64,000 nucleotides of DNA from Citrus sinensis. Taxonomy: Eukaryota; Streptophyta; Magnoliopsida; Sapindales; Rutaceae. Position numbers and translations under genes: made by a program. Every line of letters starts with the position of its first letter. The first letter of the stretch is position 1. Where the stretch lies: the NCBI RefSeq assembly GCF_022201045.2, contig NC_068560.1:29963501-30027500 (forward strand), given 5' to 3'. Under the pieces are notes generated by a model. It worked only from the letters and a program-made list of their open reading frames with translations, was not told where the DNA came from and made no database searches. Below are positions 33,261-43,761 of this stretch, one piece after another.

Positions 33261-34851
33261 ATGAAGAGCTTGGCTCTCTACTTGCCCATATTTCTGGCAC
33301 TGTATGTCCTCACAAAGCAATTTTTAAACAAAATCAGACGCCTCCCACCAAGTCCATTTCTTGAGCTACCCATAATTGGCCATCTCTACCTCCTCAAGCG
33401 ACCAATTCATAGAACACTATCCAATTTATCAAAACGACACGGTCCCATTCTCCTCCTCCGATTCGGTTCTCGCCGTGTCCTTGTTGTCTCATCACCACCA
33501 GCAGCCGAAGAATGCTTCACTAAAAACGACATCGTCTTCGCCAACCGCCCTTCCTTGATGGTCGGCAAACACATGGGTTGCAACTTCACGAGCCTCGCCT
33601 GGGCCCCATACGGCGACCACTGGAGAAACCTTAGACGAGTCGCCTCGCTCGAAATTCTGTCCTCTTCTCGCCTCCAACTCTTATCTAATATTCGTGCTGA
33701 TGAGGTCAAATCTTTGGTCCGCCGTCTCTTTCACAATCAATTGATCGAATCCGTTGACTTGAGGATGGAGATTTATGATCTCACAATGAATGTCATGATG
33801 AGGATGATCGCTGGAAAGAGATATTACGGCAAACACGTGGCGAATCTCGAGGAAGCCAAGAGGTTTAAGGAGGTTCTTGCAGCGACTTTTAAGGTGGCTG
33901 CCGAGTCAAACATTGGTGATTTCTTGCCATGGTTCAAGTCCAGGGACCTTGAGAAAAGGATGATACGGTGTCGGAAAATGAGAGATGAGTGCGCGCAGTA
34001 CTTGATTGAAGAGCGTAGGAGGAATAGGAGAATACCAAGTAATTGTTCTGGTGATGAAAAGACAATAGAGACCTTGATTGAGGTTTTGCTGGCGCTGCAA
34101 GAAACTGATCCTGAGTGCTACAACGACCAGACCATCGGCAGCCTCATGCTTGTAAGCATATACCCTCATTTACCACACATCTTGGGATATGATGTTGCAA
34201 TTAGTGTTTGATAATTTTTCACTCGTGTAGGTGTTGATAGGAGGAGGGACAGACACAACAACAAACACTATGGAGTGGGCACTTTCGCTTTTGCTGAATC
34301 ATCCGGAAATCCTGAAGAATGCTCAGAGAGAAATCGACAATCAAGTGGGACATGGGCGTCTGATGGATGAATCGGATATGGCCCGACTTCCATACCTTGG
34401 TAGCATCATAAACGAGACTCTGCGCATGTACCCACCAGCGCCGATGCTGATGCCTCACGAATCTTCAGATGAGTGTACGGTACTAGGGTACAGTATTCCG
34501 CGTGGTACAACATTACTGGTTAACATTTGGGCCATTCAAAATGACCCCAAGATTTGGGAGGATCCAAGAAAGTTTAAACCTGAGAGGTTTCAAGGCCACC
34601 AAGGGGCCAGAGATGGGTTCAGAATGATGCCATTTGGGTCAGGGAGAAGAGGCTGCCCGGGGGAAGGATTGGGCTTGAAGATGGTCGGGCTGGCGTTGGG
34701 ATCACTGATCCAGTGCTTTGAGTGGGAGAGGATTGGTGAGGAAATGGTGGACATGAGAGAAGGGACTGGAGTCACCATGCCCAAGGCCCGGCCTTTGCAA
34801 GCTAAATGCCTCCCACGTCCGACAATGGTTAGTCTCCTTTCACAAATTTGA
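33261..34851 (+). CDS. CYP81: CYP81-family cytochrome P450
   Basis: Exons 33261-34151 and 34231-34851, with a 79-bp GT-AG intron in phase 0; 503 aa, the usual P450 length. The N-terminal ER anchor (LALYLPIFLALYVLTKQFL) is followed by a Pro hinge (RLPPSPF). The C-helix is YGDHWRNLRR, the I-helix GGGTDTT near 302-307, and ExxR (ETLR) 359-362. PERF is 414-417 and the haem loop PFGSGRRGCPGE has the axial Cys near 439. One intron just before the I-helix is normal for A-type P450s. CYP81 enzymes act at the ER with NADPH-P450 reductase in specialised metabolism (isoflavonoid, lignan, indole or herbicide oxidation); the substrate cannot be told from sequence. It is the tandem paralogue of the disrupted gene to its left and may now be the only working copy here. 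Subfamily not assigned. Confidence 0.93.
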
Positions 34852-36155
34852 AGTTGCAAATGTGTCTCGTCCTTGCTTTTTGGCCCCAATAAATGTACGC
34901 CTTTAACATTTTACTTCATCAAGAAATTGTTGTTAGCATATTGCATGGCTGTGTCATTGTCACGTGTATGTTTTTGTACGGGCACGAAACATGCTGCCAT
35001 ATGCAATCATTTTATAAAACAATTGCTAAGTTATATGATCCTTACAAAAATATATGCAAAATTGTGATAGGTGGTGGACAGATAGTGAAACCTGCATTAT
35101 TTTTGTACATACTATAAGTTACAGTTATAAGTTACAGTAGTAGCTGTAACTTAACAGACTCATTTTATAATATTGTACTATTGAAGTTAGAAAGCCACGA
35201 TACACGACGATCTCTGTGATTCATTAACAATTCGTATAATGGGGAACAGTAGGAAGTGTCCCATCCATGCAAGTCCGCAGCCTAGCTAGGACGGCAAAAT
35301 CAATAAACTTTATCATTGTTATCTTTTACATATCATGATCCACTCATTCATGATCTAATTTTTATATGAGCAAGTGTTATTAATATGATTAGTAGTTAAT
35401 AAATGAAAAATAATAATTAAATTTTAATCATTCATTAATACTAAAATATAAGTAGCATAAGATTATAAAAAATCAGAAGTGCTCAGATTAGGAGAGAATC
35501 TCAATCTATATTTTACACGTTGGATGGCATCACCTTTTGTGCCATATGGCATGCTTTATGACCCGTAACTTAGCCAACTCCTGAAAAGAATGGTGCTGAT
35601 CAGTAGCCAGTGCTTGTCACTTTTATTCTTGTCGACGAATGCTTACCAAAATGCAAAAGGCATCACATCCCAAGAGTTTCCTATCAATAGAAATAGTATT
35701 TCTAAGGATCAAATGTGGAAACTTGCTTCTGTTAGAGATGAGATGAGATGATAATATGGTGCCAAATTCAACACAGGTGACGCCATTCGATTGAATTTAT
35801 TTGCTTTTTATCACAAAAACAAAGCAAAAGGAAGAAGAAGCAATAAGCTGGCTGATTCTTTTCTTTGATTTCGTTTCAATCGACTGCACATGTCCACACC
35901 TACCTGTTGTTTGCTTAAATCAGCAACGAAAAGAATGGTGCTCACGCTCTGTACAGCAAACATCAACGAAAACGCGAATTGTATATAAAAAAAGGATAAT
36001 TTTTACGCTTTTCAATTTTCAAGTAGTGTCTTGATACTTTTTTCATACGAATAAGATGGAATAGGATAAACAAACAACTAATTTTACAAGTAGAAAGAAT
36101 GAGCCTTCATATAAGAAATTACCTGCCAAGATAAATAAAAAAGTTACAAATATAT
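34852..36155. other. CYP81 3' flank and intergenic sequence
   Basis: The first 300 bp probably include the 3' UTR. A tandem AAGTTACAGT duplication lies at 35117-35138. No further gene recognised; ORFs here are short and have no family resemblance. Confidence 0.4.
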
Positions 36156-36164
36156 AAAAATTAT

Positions 36165-36611
36165 GGGTTAATTCCGTCCTGCCCCCAAATGTTTCAACAT
36201 TTTCCACCGTGTCCCCAAATATTTCAACAATGCTCACTTCACACCCAAATCCGTTATTTTGACTGTTTATTCTAACAGTCAAAGGGTAAATTTGGAAGTT
36301 CATGCCCTAAATATTATTTGATGATGATAAATTAAATTTATTTGATAATTTAATTGATGGGATTATTATTAATTACCTTTAAATAATTTTTTTTAATGTA
36401 AATATTAATTATTAAATTAGCATTTTATCTCATTTTATTCTTCTCTAATTCAAGATAAGGGGTATTTCGGACATTTACTTAAATTTCAAATAGTTCTGTT
36501 AAACATAACGGTCAAATTAACGAAATTGGGTGTGGAGTGAGCATTTTCGAAACATTTGGGTACACACAATAAAAAATGTCAAAACATTTGGGAGCTGGAT
36601 GAAAATAATCC
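36165..36611. mobile_element. Mutator-like MITE with long terminal inverted repeats
   Basis: 447 bp. The left arm (from GGGTTAATTCCGTCC through CCCCCAAATGTTT and GCTCACTTCACACCC, to about 36280) is the reverse complement of the right arm (about 36485-36611) with scattered mismatches. The flanks AAAAATTAT (36156-36164) and AAAAATGAT (36612-36620) are a 9-bp duplication with one mismatch. Long inverted repeats and a 9-bp duplication are the Mutator-superfamily pattern. There is no transposase inside. Confidence 0.75.
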
Positions 36612-36621
36612 AAAAATGATC

Positions 36622-37389
36622 TAATCCAAGAACCTAAGTTGGTAAAAATTATTGTACTACATGATGTACTATTTAAATGCGGAGCTAAGTCAATACTCTA
36701 TATACAGAGAGAGTAATAATCTAACCAGAGATATATTTTATTAAAGTATCTTAAATGATAATAAAAACACGCACTCCAAAAAGCCAAAAATACACTACAT
36801 TATAATATGCATTTTTATATTTTTTTAACTTATTCATTACTGCATTGAATAAAAGAATCATTATTAGATAACGTATTTTTATCATGAGGATTAAAAAATC
36901 ATATAAATTTAATATTAACGATAATTTCTTCTAACCCTTCCCTCCGTGTCTTGATAGCAAGTGCAACGCAGGCTTGAGTTTAGAAAATTATTTTGTGAAA
37001 TCAGCCGACGAATGTATGGGTGAGGACAAAAGTCACCCATGTACGGAGAAAGCATGTAACCACCTGCTTCAGTCTGTAATTGCAAATTTCGCGAAAACAT
37101 GAATATGGTAATTTTCAGAGTCAACCTACCATGCAGCGCTGTATCTCATACAGCACATGCATGCAACCGGTACAACCGGTTTTTAACCGGATAATATAAT
37201 GAAAATTATATTTTTATTTGTTTTTAATGTGAAAAAATTATGAAAAAATTTGGAAAAAAAAGAGTAAAATTTTAATTAAATAAGGAAAAAGATTGTAATA
37301 ATTTAAAATTTAAAAATAGTACAAAAAATATAAACATATCACAAAATGGTTACATTCCTACTTATTTTGTCACATTCCAATATTTATAA
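36622..37389. other. Intergenic sequence
   Basis: AT-rich; nothing recognised apart from a GGTACAACCGGTTTTTAACCGG motif near 37170 (two CCGGT words). Confidence 0.35.
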
Positions 37390-39560
37390 TGCATATTTCA
37401 AGTTTACTTTTCAAATTCCTATTTCTAGTAATGATTTATCTAAATTTTTGTAAGTTGTTTCAACTCATTTTCCCACTAGCTTTTGGTTCTATATTTCCAC
37501 TCTTTTCATCAACTTCCATATTTTTTGATAGATATTTCAAGTTTATTTTCATATCTCTACAATTTGTTAAACTTTATCTAGTTTTTGGTAAATTATTTCG
37601 ATTTATTTTTCCACCACTTTTTTGTTCTATATTCCTACTCGTTTTATTAAATTCCAACATTTTGTTTAGAAATTTCAAGTTCAATTTTTAGATCTCTATT
37701 TTCTGTTAAAATTTATCAAATTCTTGTTAAGTTATTTCAACTTTTGGGTTAACTTCTTCTACTCTTGTTTCCACTACTTTTTGGTTCTTTATTCCAATTC
37801 TTTTAATTGATTTCTAATATTTTGGTTAAATATTTCAAGTTCATTTTATAGATCTCAACTTATTGTTAAACTTTATCATATTCTTGTTAAGTTCTTCGAA
37901 CTTTTAGGTTATGCTCCCCAACTCTTGTTTCCACCATTTTTTTTGTTTTATATTTCTACTCTTTTCATTGAATTTAAGTATTTTTCGTGAATGTTTCAAG
38001 TTTATTTTTTGATCCCTAATTATTGTTGGATTTATCATATTCTTGGTAACTCTTTCCGAATTTTAGGTTAACCTCTTCAACTCTTTTTTCCACCACTTTT
38101 TGGTTTTATATTCCTACTCTTTTTATTGAATTCCAACATTTTATTTGGAAATTTCAAGTTAAATTTCTAAATTCCCACTTTCAATTAAAATTTATCAAAT
38201 TCTTAGTAAGTTGTTTCAATTTATTTTTCCACCGGTTATTCGTTCTATATTTCCACTCTTCTTATTGAATTCCAAATTTTTAGGTTGATTTTTCAAGTTT
38301 ATTTTTTATATCTCTATATCCTGTTAGACTTTATCTAGTTATCGTTAAGTTGTTCCAACTTATTTTTCCAGCACTTTGTGGTTCAATATTTCTGCTCTTT
38401 TTATTGAATTTCAAATTTTGGGTAAATATGTCAAATTTACTTTTTAGATCCCTACTTTGCGTTAGAATTTATCAAATCTTTGTTAAGTTATTTCAACTTT
38501 TGGGTAACTTCTTCCACTCTTGTTCCCACTACTTTTTGTATTTGTATTCCAATTCTTTTAATTAATTTCTAATATTTTGGTTAAATATTTCAAGTTCATT
38601 TTATAGATCTCAACTTATTGTTAAACTTTATCATATTTTTCTTAAGTTCTTCGAACTTTTAAGTTATGCTCCTCAACTCTTGTTTTCACCATTTTTTTTG
38701 TTCTATATTTCTACTCTTTTCATTTAATTTAAGTATTTTTCGTGAATGTTTCAAGTTTATTTTTTGATCCCTAATTATTGTTGGATTTATCATATTCTTG
38801 GTAACTCTTTCCAAATTTTAGGTTAACCTCTTCAACTCTTTTTTCCACCACTTTTTGGTTTTATATTCCTACTCTTTTTATTGAATTCCCACTTTTTGTT
38901 TGGAAATTTCAAGTTTAATTTTTAGATCCCCACTTTCCATTAAAATTTATCAAATTCTTGGTAAGTTGTTTCAATTCATTTTTCCACCAGTTATTTGTTC
39001 TATATTTCCACTCTTCTTATTAAATTTCAAATTTTTAGGTTAACATTTCAAGTTTATTTTTTATATCTCTATATCCTGTTAGACTTTATCTAGTTATCGC
39101 TAAGTTATTCCAACTTATCTTTTCACAACTTTTTTGTTCAATATTTCTACTCTTTTCATTGAATTTCAAATTTTGGGTAAATATGTCAAATTTACTTTTC
39201 AGATCCCTATTTCGTGTTTGAATTTATCAAATTCATGATAAGTTATTTCAACTTTTAGGTTAACTTCTTCTACTCTTGTTCCCACAACTTTTTGGTTCTG
39301 TATTCCAACTCTTTTTATTGATTTCTAACATTTTACTTAGATATTTCAAGTTTATTTTCTAGTTCTCGACTTATTATTAAACTTTATCATATTTTTGTTA
39401 AGTTCTTCAAACTTTTAAGTTATGCTCCTCAACTCTTGTTAAACTCTAATAATGGTTTTATGTTCCTATTATTTTTATTATATTCCAACACTACCAGTAC
39501 ATGTTTCAGGTTCTTTTTTTTTACTAATAATAAATTACTTGTTGAAAATAACAATAATAT
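37390..39560. repeat. Satellite-like array with five-monomer higher-order repeat
   Basis: A monomer marked by TTTCAAGTTTATTTTT..GATCTC starts near 37396, 37537, 37670, 37837, 37997, 38150, 38290, 38428, 38590, 38748, 38905, 39047, 39185, 39345 and 39503. Spacings cycle through about 138, 162, 158, 155 and 142 bp. Copies five apart are far more alike than neighbours: 37997 with 38748, 38290 with 39047, and so on, at 751-757 bp. So there are nearly three copies of a roughly 755-bp higher-order unit. Non-coding, strongly T-rich on the plus strand. Confidence 0.85.
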
Positions 39561-40562
39561 CAATAAGGCAAATTATGGTTGACCCCTTACTATTTTAACA
39601 AATATCAATTTACCACATAATACTAAGAATTTTTTTATTGCAACCCTTCATCATTTTCAACATTTTGAGTCCATAATCTAAGTCCTTTTTTTTTTCATCT
39701 TCATTACTTCATGCAATCTTTTGAGTTTGATTGTATGTATACTTGAGCTTTTAACTTTTATACATATCTATTCTCATTGTAATCATTTTAATTAATAGCG
39801 TTTAATTATATTAAAAATAAATCTATGCATTTATTTTCATCTTTCTCTTTACTTTTCAAATTAATTGCTTTAGTTTTTCATAACGTCAACGGTAAATAAA
39901 TAAATAACAAGTAAGAAGGATTGCAATTGCTATGCTTCTAAAGCTATGATGATATAAGTTAAGTTACAAAAATACTTTAATTTACAAGATTAAAGTTTAG
40001 TTAATCTATTTTAGTTGAGCATCTCTATTTTTTTTTCTGTGTGCTTGTTGGATATTACTACAGTTATTATTATTAATATCATATCCTGTGGGATTTATAA
40101 TTAAATATAATAAGAATGTACATATGTCCTACGCTATTTTTGCACTCGATGGATATCATTAACATTTTGATTATGCAATTGATTTTTGCAAGTTACAAAA
40201 GAGTGATGATGTATGACAAAACTTCCACGGATAAATTTGTTGTGACCATTCAAAATCTAAAAATTCATTTTTGTAATTTGTAAATAATATTTTCATTGAG
40301 GCGGTAGTTTTACTTGCCAAAATTTTTCTATGTATAAATTTTACATAAAAAAGATATATTTTAAACTTTTGTGCTAATATAAAATTAATTTTCTACAAAT
40401 ATATTGATAATTTAATATAGATGAGATATATTACTTTGTAAGTATATTAATAATCACGTTGTGGGTACTAATTAATGCAGTTGTAAATCATTTGAATTAA
40501 AAACAAAATAGTTGATGTTTGAATCCATGGGAGTAAATTTAGTTGTTATTAAGCTAAATTAG
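39561..40562. other. AT-rich intergenic sequence
   Basis: No gene, no clear repeat ends. It ends at the start of the second SINE copy. Confidence 0.35.
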
Positions 40563-41932
40563 CCACTTAGGCTTTAGCCCAGTGGTGAACCATTGACCTT
40601 ATGGTGCGTTTACGTCATAGAATGAGAATGTGGTAGAATAGGAATGGGCTGGGAATGAGAATGAGTTGGAATGAGAATGCGATTTTAATGTTTACTCGGC
40701 AAAAATAAATGGGAATGAGAATGTGCTGAAATGTCATTGATGTATTTACTTGACAAAATAAATGGGAATGAGGAATGTGAATGAAAATCAATTTACCAAA
40801 ATACTTATAGTATTAATAATTAATAAAAATAATTAATTTATCATTATTAACAATATTATCATTATTGTTGTTTTTATTATTACTATTATTATTAACATTT
40901 ATTATTATTAAATTTTATTGACTTTATTATTTTAGTTATTATTAATTATTGTTATTATTATTTTTATTAATATTATCATTATTAACATTTATTATTATTA
41001 TTATTAAATTTTATTAACTTTATTATTTTAATTATTATTAATTATTGTTAATATTATTTTTATTAATATTATTATTAACATTTATTATTATTTTTAATTA
41101 ATATCATTTTTATATCTAGATAATGAAAATTAGATTATTATTACTATTAAATTTTATTAACTTTATTATTTTAGTTATTATTAATTATTTTTATTATTAT
41201 TTTTATTAATAATAATAAAAATAATGATAAATTAATTATTTTTATTAATTATTATTTTTATCATTATTTTTATTGTTAATAATGATAATATTAATAATAA
41301 AAATAAAAATAATTAATAATAACTAAAATAATAAAGTTAATAAAATTTGATAATAATAATAATTATCATTAATGACATTTAAAATAATAATAAATTTTTG
41401 ATAAATTAAAATAATAAAATTAATTGTGATTTGAATGAGGGTAATTTAGAAAATATGAAAAAATTAGAGGAATACAAAAGTAAACATATATTTCATTCAC
41501 ATTCCCAACCCCCGGGAATGAGATTCCCATTCCTTATTCCCAAATTGTGTGGGACCCACACATTTTATTCTCATTCCCAAATTACATTTTGCCAAGTAAA
41601 TATATGTTTCATTTTTATTCCTTCATTCTCATTCCTCATTCCATGAAGTAAACACACCATTAAAGTAAAACATGACTATGAGGGCAATAATTCGAGTCCT
41701 CATAGACTCAAACTCCCTTAATTAAACATAATTATATGGAGATTATTTGTAAAATTTTTCTCCCTTACGAAATACAAGTGGAGTGGAGACACTCCTCCTC
41801 CGTGAGGGTTATTTGTCTGGGCACTTACTTCATAGAATTTAAAATGTAATAATATAAGTCTCAGTTTGTATATCTAATTGTAAATATCAGTGTAATAATC
41901 TGCTGTTATAACAGTTGTAAATATCTGTGTAA
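40563..41932 (+). mobile_element. tRNA-derived SINE, copy 2, interrupted by a MITE
   Basis: Left piece 40563-40601 (CCACTTAGGCTT, A-box TAGCCCAGTGG); right piece 41660-41932 (B-box-like ATTCGAGTCC, then the same CCTCCGTGAGGG.TATTTG.CTGGGC and CTGCTGTTATAACAG tail as copy 1). Without the inserted element it is about 310 bp, shorter than copy 1 because it lacks that copy's internal duplications. No clear target duplication remains, so it is the older copy. Confidence 0.7.
40602..41659. mobile_element. PIF/Harbinger-like MITE, 1058 bp, inside the SINE
   Basis: Ends TGGTGCGTTTAC... and, on the other strand, TGGTGTGTTTAC..., followed on both sides by TCAT.GAATGAG. Flanked by TTA at 40599-40601 and 41660-41662. 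A 3-bp TTA duplication is the PIF/Harbinger signature. The interior is AT-trinucleotide repeats arranged as a large imperfect palindrome (40800-41400). There is no transposase. Copy 1 of the SINE shows the uninterrupted site. Confidence 0.8.
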
Positions 41933-43541
41933 TACAGTAACATGATGCTTAATCAGTTAAAAAAAACTAAATTGAAAAAATTATATTCAAATTCAATTTC
42001 TTTTACCACTAGAATAAAAGTATATAAATTAAATTTAGCGAGAATTACAGTGAAAACATATTTCATGTGGCAAAGATTATAACAAGCTTAAGACGTATAA
42101 ATAAAAATGAATTTAAAAGACTATATTTCTCCCCAATGGCATAAAATGTTTTAAAAGTAAATTTAGTAAAACATACTGCTTACTATGAAAATGAATTTAT
42201 ATTTTTCATATTTTTAAATAATTTAATTTTTTTTGGTTGTGATATAAATTAACTTAATTTCAAAAAAATATAGATATAAATTTAAGATTGAACATATTTT
42301 ATAATACTTGCACATCATTTAGTAGACAAATCATGTACCCATATAGTGAGTGCAATGTTACTCAAATAATTTAATTTAATTTAGAAATATAACTGTCATG
42401 CTTAAATTATATAACTATAAGTATAACATAATACAACATTATTCAATATTAGTTGCATTCAAATTGTAATTATCCATGTTATGTACCATTATGAATTTGA
42501 TTAATGTTTAACAAAAAAATTATTATAGCAAAAAGGATTAAATAAAATAATTAATCTCACTTAAGATAGTATGAATTAATTTGCACAAGAGATTGATTAT
42601 GAGTTTTATTTAAAAATATCAAATATTAGATGCTTTATATTTTTGTAATATATGAATATTTGTTTTAGAGGGTATACATAAAACATACTAATATTGGCCA
42701 CTAATAATAACAACAACAACATTTGAGGGGTAATTACGATGTTTGGAATGATAATTATTTGATAGTTGGATAAATATTGTCCTCATTTTAGTAGGTAGGG
42801 ATTTAAGTCCTTGAATGTGAATCGTGAGATCCTGGAATTGATTTCTTCTAAATATCTGGAAATAAATCGATTTCGTTATATGTTTAGATACTCGGATTCT
42901 AATGTAATTAAAAGTTGATAAAATTATTTTGATAGTTTTGTAAGCAAAATATCATTATATTTATTACATAATATTAAAAATAGTGCAATTAATAAATTAA
43001 ATTTTTTAATTAATATATAATTATTTCCATTTATTATATTTAAATAGTATTCTCATTAGTACATAAGTTACATTTTTTAAGGCAAAATATCATTAAATTT
43101 ATAATGTAATATTAAGAAAAATAATATAATTATTTTTATTTAAATATATTAGTCCAATTAATTTTATTTAATTATGTTTCTTTTAGGATATAAGTTAAAT
43201 ATATTAACTATATTTTCCATGAATCAAAAGAAAAAGGAAGTATTTTTTTGGTGTAAAGTTGAGGGGGTCTTTGATAATTTACTAGTTTTGAATTGATTAT
43301 CTTAATATTTCCTAAAATGAGGGAGTTCTATGATAGTTTCTTTTAACATTTGCCGCTTTAAGCGATTAAAAGGAGCGAATCGGTGGCCGGTTACATCCGC
43401 ATTATTAAAAAAATAATAAAGGCAGCTGCATGACATGCAGCACTGCATTACAGCCCGACCCTAATTTTCATTCGTTCTGACTTTGCACAATACTGTGTCA
43501 TGTCATATAATGTCGTCAAAATGACAAAATACCCGCTAATC
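41933..43541. other. AT-rich intergenic sequence
   Basis: No gene or RNA feature recognised. Confidence 0.35.
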
Positions 43542-43555
43542 GATGACGTGTCATC
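43542..43555. promoter_or_regulatory. Palindromic bZIP-type site upstream of NRAMP
   Basis: GATGACGTGTCATC, a near-perfect palindrome with an ACGT core, 207 bp before the start codon. The GATGACGTG half matches the element bound by unfolded-protein-response bZIPs. Function is inferred only. Confidence 0.45.
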
Positions 43556-43616
43556 TTCCAATTAGCCAGACACCTCCGATTACAACAAACTTAACGTCTC
43601 AGGGAAAACGAAAGTT

Positions 43617-43626
43617 TATTATAAAT
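43617..43626 (+). promoter_or_regulatory. Likely TATA box of the NRAMP gene
   Basis: TTATTATAAAT about 140 bp upstream of ATG 43762. Confidence 0.5.
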
Positions 43627-43761
43627 CGAGCGTCTTCCTTTTAACTCAAGTTTGACACGCAGACCGGCCGGCTCACCAGTCCTCAGAGGTGAGATCTGTG
43701 GAACAGAATCTACTGCCGAGTTTGGAATATTCCGTGCGTAGATAAAACAAAGAAAGTGAAA

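Noticed and set aside
34152..34211. CYP81 exon 1 extended to the stop at 34211
   Set aside because: This reads into the intron; GT at 34152 and AG at 34230 join the I-helix in frame, as in the paralogue.
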